DNA of 5,967 nucleotides from Clostridiales bacterium (GCA_019418525.1 DYBS01000147.1:1-5967), one strand, 5' to 3'; shown: positions 1 to 4,847, numbered from the stretch's first letter. Numbers and translations are program-made. Notes: generated by a model from the sequence alone, not told the origin.

Positions 1-59
1 CAGCCTGTTGTACTGCCGGCAAAACCAGGTGGCCGAAGGCCGCCCACTTGGGGGGGAGT

Positions 60-99
60 GGCGAGGGGGACGAGAAGTCCCCCTCGCCGCCTTTTCTTT
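60..99 (+). terminator. Probable intrinsic terminator of an off-window plus-strand gene
   Basis: A perfect 12-bp stem (GGCGAGGGGGAC at 60-71 with its complement at 77-88) encloses a 5-nt loop and is followed on the plus strand by a T-rich stretch at 91-99 (CTTTTCTTT). On the minus strand the stem is followed by a C-rich stretch with no T run, so the signal is directional and would serve a gene entering from the left edge. It would not serve the regulator on its right. The T run is separated from the stem by GCC and interrupted by a C, so termination may be incomplete. Confidence 0.55.
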
Positions 100-100
100 C

Positions 101-130
101 CCCCATTTCTTTTCGCGAAAAGAAATGGGG
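101..130. repeat. Perfect 30-bp palindrome
   Basis: The left half, CCCCATTTCTTTTCG (101-115), is matched base for base by its complement at 116-130, with no spacer. As RNA it would form a 13-bp stem with a CGCG tetraloop from either strand. Neither side is followed by a T run, so it is not a convincing terminator by itself. It lies about 55 bp beyond the stop of the Xre-type gene and could protect that transcript's 3' end. Its length and perfection suggest a dispersed intergenic palindrome of the REP type, but only one copy is visible here. Confidence 0.7.
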
Positions 131-184
131 CTCCCGCCGAGTAGGCGGCCCGTGCGGCGAGCACACCCCCGGCGGGGCCAGGTA

Positions 185-394
185 TTACGGCTCGTCCCGG
201 AGGCCCAGCAGGTAATCGCTGCTCACGTTAAAATATCGGGCCATGCGCACGATGGTGGAGGCGGTGGGCTCCCGCTCGCCATATTCATACCGTTTATAAG
301 CACTGTACGACAGGTCCAGAAGTTCGGCAAGTTCGTCCTGTTTCTTTTGATTGGCCAGCCGCAATTCTTTCAAGCGCTCTGATAAAACACTCAT
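185..394 (-). CDS. Xre/Cro-family helix-turn-helix transcriptional regulator, 69 aa
   Basis: Small DNA-binding protein consisting of a single Xre/Cro-type HTH domain (HTH_3-like). It begins MSVLSERLKELR; a scanning helix around residues 19-26 (QDELAELL) and a recognition helix around 30-39 (YSAYKRYEYG) form the HTH. It is followed by the typical tail REPTASTIVRMARYFNVSSDYLLGL (helices 4-5), with no extra sensor or protease domain. The longest open frame begins at 436, but that ATG has no Shine-Dalgarno and lies among the promoter and operator sequences. The ATG at 394 has AGAGGA (403-408) 8 nt upstream, so I chose it. The gene diverges from the 88-aa gene across an 84-bp region with two palindromes, so autorepression plus control of the neighbour is the obvious inference. 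A lone antitoxin-like or phage-type repressor is the alternative; no toxin is recognisable nearby. Confidence 0.9.
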   Translation of the reverse strand: MSVLSERLKELRLANQKKQDELAELLDLSYSAYKRYEYGEREPTASTIVRMARYFNVSSDYLLGLRDEP

Positions 395-407
395 CCTGTG
401 CTTCCTC

Positions 408-436
408 TTGACAGCTCCATTCGGAGCTGATATCAT
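408..436 (+). promoter_or_regulatory. Promoter for the 88-aa gene
   Basis: A perfect -35 TTGACA (408-413), a 17-bp spacer and a -10 TATCAT (431-436) preceded by an extended -10 TG (428-429). Transcription would start near 443, about 36 nt before the ATG at 479. The palindrome at 413-428 fills most of the spacer, so a bound repressor would block polymerase. A TATAAT hexamer at 437-442 is also present, but at 23 bp from TTGACA it is badly spaced. Confidence 0.65.
413..428. promoter_or_regulatory. Operator palindrome O1 (AGCTCC-N4-GGAGCT)
   Basis: A perfect inverted repeat with 6-bp arms and an ATTC centre. It lies between the -35 and -10 of the rightward promoter and at the predicted start region of the leftward promoter. 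The size and symmetry fit a dimer of a small Xre/Cro-type protein, which is encoded immediately to the left; binding is inferred. Confidence 0.6.
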
Positions 437-437
437 T

Positions 438-466
438 ATAATATCTCCAAACGGAGCTGTTGTCTA
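438..466 (-). promoter_or_regulatory. Promoter for the Xre-type regulator
   Basis: On the minus strand a -35 TAGACA (466-461), a 17-bp spacer and a -10 TATTAT (443-438). An overlapping TATAAT (440-435) would give a 20-bp spacer. The start would be near 431, giving a leader of about 37 nt before the ATG at 394. The two promoters are mirror images about position 437 and overlap so fully that polymerase could not occupy both at once. Confidence 0.5.
443..458. promoter_or_regulatory. Operator palindrome O2 (ATCTCC-N4-GGAGCT)
   Basis: Second copy of the O1 element, with one mismatch in the arms and a central AAAC. It starts exactly 30 bp after O1, about three helical turns, so both sites face roughly the same side of the DNA. 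It lies in the spacer of the leftward (regulator) promoter and at the predicted start of the rightward one. The mismatch could make it the weaker site, as in many dual-operator autoregulated switches; that is inference. Confidence 0.55.
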
Positions 467-478
467 GGAGGTACCGCC

Positions 479-745
479 ATGTCCGACTTACTGGAATACC
501 TCAGCGCCTACGTCCGGGAGCAGGCGCCCCGCTTCCTCTCCGACCCGGAGTATGAGCAGAACCGCGCCTACCGGGACCGGCACTTCTCCTGGCTCCAGGA
601 TCACCTGGGCTCGGAGGAACTGCGGCACCTCACGGATTTTGAGGGCCACCTTTTCCTCACCGGCAGCGCCGAGGAAGATGCCCTCATCCGTGCCGCCCTG
701 TCCGTCGGGGCCCGGCTGGGAGCCTTAGGCCAGCTCTCCGAATAG
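479..745 (+). CDS. Small acidic protein of unknown function, 88 aa (possibly DUF6809-like)
   Basis: Starts at ATG 479 with an excellent Shine-Dalgarno (AGGAGGT, 466-472) 6 nt upstream and ends at TAG 743-745. The protein is acidic and predicted largely helical, with no signal peptide, no transmembrane segment and no cysteine. Visible blocks are a DPEY motif near residues 22-25, an amphipathic segment SWLQDHLGSEELRHLTDFEG (about 37-56) and a C-terminal SVGARLGAL (about 75-83). The layout (about 90 aa, DPEY, a central Leu-rich helix, a final G-x-R-L-G-A motif) resembles the DUF6809-type small proteins of gut Firmicutes, but this is from memory of the pattern and not a search. It is divergent from the Xre-type regulator and probably controlled by it. 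Its last 21 bp overlap the end of miaB on the opposite strand. Function unknown. Confidence 0.8.
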   Translation: MSDLLEYLSAYVREQAPRFLSDPEYEQNRAYRDRHFSWLQDHLGSEELRHLTDFEGHLFLTGSAEEDALIRAALSVGARLGALGQLSE

Positions 746-2128
746 GGACCACTTGTTGGCCCCGGTGATGGCCACGTTTACGAACTGCCCCACCAGTTTC
801 TCGTCCCCCTCCAGGTGGACCAGCCGATTGCCGGGGGTCCGGGCGGTGAGGCCCTTCTCGTCCTTCCCATCCACCAGACAGCGGACGGTCTTGCCGATGT
901 AGGCGGCGTGCTTCTCCTCCGAAATCTGGTCCTGCCGCTCCACCAGGCGCTGGAACTCCTTCAGCTTCTCCTCCCGGGACATGGGGTCCGGCATGGAGGC
1001 GGCGGGGGTGCCCACCCGGGGCGAGTAGATGAAGGTAAAGAGGGCGTCGAAGCGCACCTCCTCAATGAGGGTCATGGTGTCCTCGAACTCCTCCGCCGTC
1101 TCGCCGGGGAAGCCCACGATCACGTCGGAGGTAATCACCACGTCGGGAATGGCCTCCCGCAGGCGGCGGACCTTGTCCAGGTACCCCGCCCGGTCGTACA
1201 CCCGGTTCATGGCCTTGAGCACCCGGTCGTTGCCCGCCTGGAAGGGCAGGTGGAAGCAGGGCGCGATTTTCGGGGAGGACGCCATGGTGTCGAAGAGCTT
1301 CTGGGAGGCGTCCTTGGGGTGGCTGGTCATGAAGCGCAGCAGGAACTCCCCGGGGATCTCCGAAGCGGCCTTCAGAAGGTCGGCGAAGTCCACGCTCTCG
1401 TCCAGGTCCTTGCCGTAGGAGTTCACGTTCTGGCCCAGAAGGGTGATGTCCTTGTAGCCGTCGGCCACCAGACCCCGGATCTCCTCCAGGATGACCTCCG
1501 GCTTGCGGCTGCGCTCCCGGCCCCGGACGTAGGGCACGATGCAGTAGGTGCAGAAGTTGTTGCACCCGTACATGATGGACACCCAGGCCTTCACGGTGCC
1601 CTGGCGCACCACGGGGATGCCCTCGGCAATGGAACCGGCCTCATCGGTGTGCTCAAAGACCCGCTTGCCGGTGGCCCGGAAGCGCCACAGCAGCTCCGGG
1701 AAGCGCCACAGGGCGTGGGGCCCGAAGAGGACGTCCACCTGCCGGTAGGACTCCTTTACCTTTTTCGCCACGTGCTCCTCCTGGGCCATGCAGCCACACA
1801 GGCAGATGATCTGGTTGGGGTTGGCCCGCTTGGTGTGAGTGAGGGCGCCCACGTTGCCCAGCACCCGCTGCTCGGCGTGCTCCCGGATGGCGCAGGTGTT
1901 CACCAGCACCAGATCGGCCTGGTGCTCGTCGTCGGTGAAGCCGTAGCCCATCTCGCTGAGATATCCCCGCAGGCGCTCGGAGTCGGCCTCGTTCTGCTGA
2001 CAGCCGTAGGTGTCCACCATGGCCAGGGGGGTGTGATCGAGGCCTGCGTTCATGGCGTGGACCTTCATGCAGTAGTCCATCTGGAGGGCGATCTGCTCCC
2101 CGCTGATCTGTGTCGTCTCTCGCTTCAA
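725..2128 (-). CDS. miaB: tRNA-2-methylthio-N6-dimethylallyladenosine synthase MiaB, 467 aa
   Basis: Cytoplasmic radical-SAM methylthiotransferase that converts i6A to ms2i6A at position 37 of tRNAs reading UNN codons, stabilising codon-anticodon pairing. Numbering from the TTG start: the N-terminal MTTase domain has the auxiliary-cluster cysteines C43 (YGCQQNEADSE), C79 (VNTCAIRE) and C113 (GCMAQ). The radical SAM motif C-x3-C-x2-C is C189/C193/C196 within GCNNFCTYCIVPYVRGRERS. LGQNVNSYG (231-239) and DVIVGFPGET (335-344) follow, and a TRAM RNA-binding domain covers about 403-466. YGCQQNEADSE and CTYCIVPYVRGRERSR identify MiaB and not MtaB or RimO. The frame extends to a GTG at 2182, but that part contains the promoter; TTG at 2128 with GGAGGA 6 nt upstream is the better start. 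It stands as a single-gene unit, not beside mutS/mutL/miaA as in many Clostridia. Confidence 0.96.
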   Translation of the reverse strand: MKRETTQISGEQIALQMDYCMKVHAMNAGLDHTPLAMVDTYGCQQNEADSERLRGYLSEMGYGFTDDEHQADLVLVNTCAIREHAEQRVLGNVGALTHTKRANPNQIICLCGCMAQEEHVAKKVKESYRQVDVLFGPHALWRFPELLWRFRATGKRVFEHTDEAGSIAEGIPVVRQGTVKAWVSIMYGCNNFCTYCIVPYVRGRERSRKPEVILEEIRGLVADGYKDITLLGQNVNSYGKDLDESVDFADLLKAASEIPGEFLLRFMTSHPKDASQKLFDTMASSPKIAPCFHLPFQAGNDRVLKAMNRVYDRAGYLDKVRRLREAIPDVVITSDVIVGFPGETAEEFEDTMTLIEEVRFDALFTFIYSPRVGTPAASMPDPMSREEKLKEFQRLVERQDQISEEKHAAYIGKTVRCLVDGKDEKGLTARTPGNRLVHLEGDEKLVGQFVNVAITGANKWSLFGELA

Positions 2129-2134
2129 GTGTGT

Positions 2135-2140
2135 TCCTCC
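2135..2140 (-). promoter_or_regulatory. Shine-Dalgarno that sets the TTG start of miaB
   Basis: On the minus strand GGAGGA ends 6 nt before a TTG codon at 2128-2126. No in-frame ATG lies closer than residue 17 of the resulting protein (Met in QMDYC), and neither that codon nor the upstream GTG at 2182 has a comparable site at the right distance. This decides the start as TTG. Confidence 0.7.
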
Positions 2141-2172
2141 GCTTCCGGTCGTTCCAGAGAATTTATCAAAAA

Positions 2173-2201
2173 ATTGTACCACCTTTCCGCCAAAAGCGCA
2201 A
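2173..2201 (-). promoter_or_regulatory. Extended -10 promoter of miaB
   Basis: Minus-strand TACAAT (2178-2173) is preceded by TGG, an extended -10 (TGn), and lies 17 bp from a weak -35, TTGCGC (2201-2196). Transcription would begin near 2166, giving a leader of about 38 nt to the TTG start. The weak -35 with TG extension is a common compensating arrangement. The same TGnTACAAT core is seen in the promoter of the DUF1836 operon. Confidence 0.55.
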
Positions 2202-2223
2202 GGTTTCCTTTCTGGAAATGGAC

Positions 2224-2253
2224 AGCGCGCGCCGCGAAAACGCGGCGCGCGCT
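2224..2253 (-). terminator. GC-rich hairpin after prmA, probable terminator
   Basis: Perfect 13-bp stem, AGCGCGCGCCGCG at 2224-2236 with its complement at 2241-2253, and a 4-nt loop. It begins 9 bp past the prmA stop codon and before the miaB promoter, the expected place for a terminator of the minus-strand operon. On the minus strand the stem is followed by GTCCATTTCC, a poor U-tract, so it may act as a partial terminator or as a 3'-end stabiliser. Confidence 0.55.
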
Positions 2254-2262
2254 GCTGCTGTT

Positions 2263-3204
2263 TTAACGGGCTGCCAGGGCCACCCAGCCCTTGCGCTCCC
2301 AGCGTCCGATGAGGGTGAGGCCGTTGCGCTGAAGGGCGGACACGACCTCCTCGGCCCGGGTGTCGATGATGCCGGAGCAGAGGAACACCCCGCCGGGGGT
2401 CAGGAAGCGGCGGACCTCCCGGGAGAGGGGGATGATGACGTCGGCCACGATGTTGGCCAGCACCAGCTCATAGGGTTTTTCCGCCAGCTCGTCCACCAGC
2501 TTCCGGTCGGAGAGCACGTCCCCGGCCAGGACGCGGTAGCGGTCCTTGCCGATGTCGTTCATGGCGGCGTTTTCGTAGGCCACGCCCACGGCCTTGGGGT
2601 CGATGTCCACGGCCACGGCCTCCGCCGCGCCCAGGCGCAGGGCGGCGATGGAGAGGATGCCGCTGCCGCAGCCCAGGTCCAGCACCCGGCAGCCGGGGGT
2701 GGTGTGCTCCTCCACCCCCGCCAGGCACAGCTGGGTGGAGGCGTGGGAGCCGGTGCCGAAGGTGAGACCGGGGTTCAGATAGAGAGCGGTGCGTCCGTCG
2801 GGCACGGGGGTGGTGTCCTTCTCCCACTCGGGGACGATATACAGGCGCTTGCCGATCTCCATGGGCTTATAGTACTTCTGCCAGGAGTGGGCCCAGTCGT
2901 TCTCCCCCAGCACCGCCGTGGTGTAAGGGAGGTCGATGCCCTCCATCCACTTCTCCAGCTGGGCGCGGCCGTCGGCGTCGTCGGTGACATAGAACTTCAC
3001 CCGGCTCACGCCCTTCATCCGCTCCAAAAGCTCGTCGTCCACATAGTCCCAGTACTGCCGGTTCTCCTCCAGGAAGCGGAGGAACTCCCCCTCCTCCTCC
3101 AGCACCAGGCCGTTGACGCCGTTCATGGTCAGCCGGGCGGCCACGTTTTCCAGGTCGGCGGCGGTGGTCTCCACCGCCACCTCCAGCCACTTCAGGTCTT
3201 CCAT
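2263..3204 (-). CDS. prmA: Ribosomal protein L11 methyltransferase PrmA, 313 aa
   Basis: SAM-dependent methyltransferase that methylates amino groups of ribosomal protein L11. The N-terminal substrate-binding region (about 1-95) leads into NDWAHSWQKYYKP (102-114) and the family hallmark PGLTFGTGSHASTQLCL (145-161). Then comes the Rossmann SAM-binding loop VLDLGCGSG (174-182), an acidic residue in AVDIDPKAV (D200/D202) and the LANIVADVI motif (249-257), which takes the place of the NPPY motif of other amino-methyltransferases. The length is normal for the family. The ATG lies one base after the degV stop codon (TAA-G-ATG), and its Shine-Dalgarno (AAAGGAG) is inside the end of degV, so translation is probably coupled. 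In many Firmicutes prmA sits with dnaJ and rsmE; here it ends an operon with DUF1836 and DegV genes. Confidence 0.96.
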   Translation of the reverse strand: MEDLKWLEVAVETTAADLENVAARLTMNGVNGLVLEEEGEFLRFLEENRQYWDYVDDELLERMKGVSRVKFYVTDDADGRAQLEKWMEGIDLPYTTAVLGENDWAHSWQKYYKPMEIGKRLYIVPEWEKDTTPVPDGRTALYLNPGLTFGTGSHASTQLCLAGVEEHTTPGCRVLDLGCGSGILSIAALRLGAAEAVAVDIDPKAVGVAYENAAMNDIGKDRYRVLAGDVLSDRKLVDELAEKPYELVLANIVADVIIPLSREVRRFLTPGGVFLCSGIIDTRAEEVVSALQRNGLTLIGRWERKGWVALAAR

Positions 3205-3205
3205 C

Positions 3206-4084
3206 TTACCGCTCCTTTCCCATGAAGAAAAGGGTCATGGTGCCCGGGCCGGAGTGGGCGCCGATGACGGGGCCCACCTCGTTGAGGAAGATCTTCTCCC
3301 GGGGGATGCCGAAGCGGCGGGTGACCTCGCCGGCCACGAACTCGGCGTCCTCTACGCAGTCGCCGTGGCTGATGAAGATGGTCTGGTGCTCCGGGTCGAT
3401 GGCGGTCTGGGCCATGTGGTCCACCAGGGCCAGCAGGGAGGCCTTGCGGCCCCGGGCCTTGGCCATGTTGATGAGCTTGCCCTCGTTGTCCACGTGGAGC
3501 ACCGGCTTGATCTGGAGGACGCTCCCCACCACGGCGGTGGCTGCCGAGATGCGGCCGCCCCGCTTGAGGAAGTGGAGGTCGTCCACGGTGAACCAGTGGC
3601 AGAGGTTGAGCTTGTGTTCCTCGGTCCAGTCCCGCACCTCCTCGATACTCTTGCCCGCCAGGCGCATATTGGCGGCGTACCACACCAGCAGGCCCTGGCC
3701 CATGGAGGCGCAGAGGGTGTCCACGGTGTAGAGCTTGCGCTCGGGGTACTGCTCGGAGAGCTCCTCCACGGCGATGCGGGAGGAGTTGTAGGTAGTAGAG
3801 AGGCCCGAGGAGAAGGCCAGCACCAACACGTCCTTCCCGGCCTGGAGCAGGGGCTCGATGGCCTGGGTATACTCATCCACATTGACGGCAGAGGTGGTGA
3901 CCAGCTTACCCCCCCGCAGGGCGGCGTACAGATCCTTCACCGGCATCTCACGCCGGTCGGGGTAGTCGTGGTAGTTTTTCCCCTCCATGGTAAAGGTGAG
4001 GGGGAGCACCTCCAGCTCCAGCTCCTTCACCAACGCGTCGGTCAGATCGGCAGACGAGTCGGTGAGAATGACATATTCGCTCAT
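3206..4084 (-). CDS. DegV family protein (fatty-acid-binding, FakB-like), 292 aa
   Basis: Member of the two-domain DegV family, which binds a fatty acid; the FakB members present fatty acids to the kinase FakA for phosphorylation and entry into phospholipid synthesis. Visible family blocks: DSSADL (9-14) at the N terminus, TTSAVNVDEY (63-72) in the place of the usual T-S-Q-P-S motif, FSSGLSTTYNSSRIA (91-105), VDTLCASMGQGLLV (121-134), DDLHFLKRGGRIS (168-180), KPVLHVDNEGK (193-203) and GPVIGAHSGPGT (271-282). The length is typical. Two ATGs compete: 4090 is only 1 nt from GGAGGA, while 4084 is 7 nt away, so the protein starts MSEYVIL. It is the second gene of a three-gene operon, 21 bp after the DUF1836 gene and 1 bp before prmA. 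No fakA is in view, so its acyl role is inferred from family. Confidence 0.93.
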   Translation of the reverse strand: MSEYVILTDSSADLTDALVKELELEVLPLTFTMEGKNYHDYPDRREMPVKDLYAALRGGKLVTTSAVNVDEYTQAIEPLLQAGKDVLVLAFSSGLSTTYNSSRIAVEELSEQYPERKLYTVDTLCASMGQGLLVWYAANMRLAGKSIEEVRDWTEEHKLNLCHWFTVDDLHFLKRGGRISAATAVVGSVLQIKPVLHVDNEGKLINMAKARGRKASLLALVDHMAQTAIDPEHQTIFISHGDCVEDAEFVAGEVTRRFGIPREKIFLNEVGPVIGAHSGPGTMTLFFMGKER

Positions 4085-4091
4085 GGGCATG

Positions 4092-4097
4092 TCCTCC
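4092..4097 (-). promoter_or_regulatory. Shine-Dalgarno deciding the DegV start
   Basis: Minus-strand GGAGGA lies 7 nt before the ATG at 4084 but only 1 nt before the in-frame ATG at 4090. Ribosome spacing therefore favours the downstream ATG, shortening the protein by two residues (Met-Pro). Confidence 0.7.
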
Positions 4098-4105
4098 TGA
4101 CGGAT

Positions 4106-4654
4106 TCAGTTATTTTTGTCCCGCTTGCGGGGTTGCTTTTCCGATGTGGGGTCCTGCTCGGCCAGGATATCCAGGATGCGCTGGCAGGCCAGACGGTCGG
4201 CGTAGCTGCGCAGGGCCAGGTTGAGGGCCAGCCGGGGCAGGTCCTCCTTTTCGCAGTCCTCCGGCAGGCTCTGGGCCGTCTCAGTGAGGGCGTCGGACAG
4301 CTGGCGGCAGAAATAGGTGTACAGCTCCTGGGGGTCCCGCTTGCGCTGGGTACCCGCGGCAATAAGGCGCTTGGCCTCCTTTACGGTGAGTACCTGCTTG
4401 AGCACGCAGATAGCGGTGAGGAACGCCAGATGGATGCGGGAGTACCGCTTGCCCTCCGCCCGGGGCAGGAGTCCGTCCTTGATATAGTTGTTGACCATGG
4501 CGGAGGTGAGGACATCCCCCTCCCCATAGTGGATGAGTTGACGGGGCATGTAAGAGATGATCTGGTCCATGTACAGACCGATGTCGGGGAAGGACTCCCA
4601 ATCCACCGGCCGCTGCTCGGTCAGCCGCTGGCGCAGCTCCTGGATCTCCTCCAT
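4106..4654 (-). CDS. DUF1836 domain-containing protein, 182 aa
   Basis: Recognised by the DUF1836 pattern: a W-x-x-x-P-x-I-x-LYMDQ block (residues 19-31), then DVLTSAMVNNYIKDGLLPR (47-65) and KRYSRIHLAFLTAICVLKQVLT (69-90). The middle resembles a winged-helix/MerR-like DNA-binding core (a turn followed by a K-x-Y-x-x-x-H-L-A wing), so a regulatory role is plausible but unproven. The C-terminal part (about 106-168) is helical, and the tail is charged and low complexity (SEKQPRKRDKNN). There is no signal peptide or membrane segment. Two ATGs compete: 4660 is 1 nt and 4654 is 7 nt from GGAGG (4662-4666), so I use 4654. It is the first gene of the DUF1836-degV-prmA operon and faces the sensor kinase across about 190 bp. 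DUF1836 genes beside degV are, as I recall, common in Clostridia. Confidence 0.88.
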   Translation of the reverse strand: MEEIQELRQRLTEQRPVDWESFPDIGLYMDQIISYMPRQLIHYGEGDVLTSAMVNNYIKDGLLPRAEGKRYSRIHLAFLTAICVLKQVLTVKEAKRLIAAGTQRKRDPQELYTYFCRQLSDALTETAQSLPEDCEKEDLPRLALNLALRSYADRLACQRILDILAEQDPTSEKQPRKRDKNN

Positions 4655-4661
4655 CTCCATT

Positions 4662-4666
4662 CCTCC
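4662..4666 (-). promoter_or_regulatory. Shine-Dalgarno deciding the DUF1836 start
   Basis: Minus-strand GGAGG within AAAAGGAGGA is 7 nt from the ATG at 4654 and 1 nt from the in-frame ATG at 4660, so the second Met is the likely start. The same doubled-ATG arrangement precedes the DegV gene. Confidence 0.65.
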
Positions 4667-4687
4667 TTTTCTATATGGCTGAGTGCT

Positions 4688-4717
4688 ATTGTATCACATC
4701 GGAAAGTGAGAAGTAAA
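4688..4717 (-). promoter_or_regulatory. Promoter of the DUF1836-degV-prmA operon
   Basis: Minus-strand extended -10 TGATACAAT (TACAAT at 4693-4688) with a -35 TTTACT (4717-4712) at an 18-bp spacing. Transcription would begin near 4681, leaving a short leader of about 27 nt before the ATG at 4654. No other promoter-like element is evident in the short gaps within the operon. Confidence 0.55.
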
Positions 4718-4750
4718 GGCCCGCAACCGCTGAAAGACGGCGCTTTCCCT

Positions 4751-4769
4751 CACATAACGCAGTTATGTG
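4751..4769. promoter_or_regulatory. Perfect palindrome between divergent promoters, candidate operator
   Basis: Inverted repeat CACATAAC-GCA-GTTATGTG with perfect 8-bp arms. It lies upstream of both predicted transcription starts (about 4681 minus and about 4818 plus), so it is not transcribed from either promoter and is better read as a protein-binding site than as an RNA hairpin. It is AT-rich in a GC-rich background and ends 13 bp before the kinase -35. A regulator of the divergent kinase and DUF1836 operons could bind here; which one is unknown. Confidence 0.5.
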
Positions 4770-4782
4770 TGTTCCGCTGCCC

Positions 4783-4811
4783 TTGCCAGGCCCGGACCCC
4801 CGCTCTATAAT
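4783..4811 (+). promoter_or_regulatory. Near-consensus promoter of the sensor kinase
   Basis: The -35 TTGCCA (4783-4788, 5 of 6 consensus bases) and -10 TATAAT (4806-4811, perfect) are separated by 17 bp. Transcription would start near 4818, about 30 nt before the ATG at 4848. This makes the kinase the first gene of its transcript. Confidence 0.75.
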
Positions 4812-4847
4812 GGGGGCAGACGATCCCGCCGGGAGGAGGTCCGCCCT

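Larger units (their letters stand above)
1..184. other. Gene-free GC-rich left flank rich in inverted repeats
   Basis: No reading frame here looks like a protein: the open frames on the plus strand have biased, low-complexity Arg/Gly/Pro composition and run straight through hairpins and into the antisense of the following regulator gene. What the stretch holds is a series of inverted repeats: a 12-bp stem at 60-88, a perfect 30-bp palindrome at 101-130, a small CCGCC/GGCGG hairpin at 134-148 and a CCCC/GGGG element at 167-177. The density of hairpins is unlike the rest of the window. It could be the 3' flank of a gene off the left edge plus a dispersed intergenic repeat; the repeat idea is inference. 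Confidence 0.5.

Noticed and set aside
8..382. 124-residue plus-strand reading frame at the left edge
   Set aside because: It runs through the terminator-like hairpin and the 30-bp palindrome and then antisense through the Xre-type gene; composition is Arg/Gly/Pro-rich at the start, with no RBS or recognisable domain.
395..436. N-terminal extension of the Xre-type gene to the ATG at 436
   Set aside because: The extension overlaps the promoter and the operator O1, lacks a ribosome binding site, and adds 14 residues outside the normal HTH domain.
815..2266. 483-residue plus-strand frame opposite miaB
   Set aside because: Antisense shadow of miaB produced by GC-rich third positions; composition is dominated by Gly, His, Val and Leu with no domain, and miaB itself is unambiguous.
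4732..4747. GAAAG-N6-CTTTC inverted repeat upstream of the kinase
   Set aside because: Five-base arms with a 6-nt spacer are expected by chance; the palindrome at 4751-4769 is far stronger.
2110..4810. Long plus-strand frames (371 and 565 residues) opposite prmA, degV and the DUF1836 gene
   Set aside because: Same antisense-shadow pattern in a GC-rich genome; the minus-strand genes have full family motifs and ribosome binding sites.
4824..4834. Small TCCC-GCC-GGGA hairpin in the kinase leader as a possible RNA switch
   Set aside because: Only 4 bp of stem and a leader of about 30 nt; too small to support a riboswitch or attenuator.
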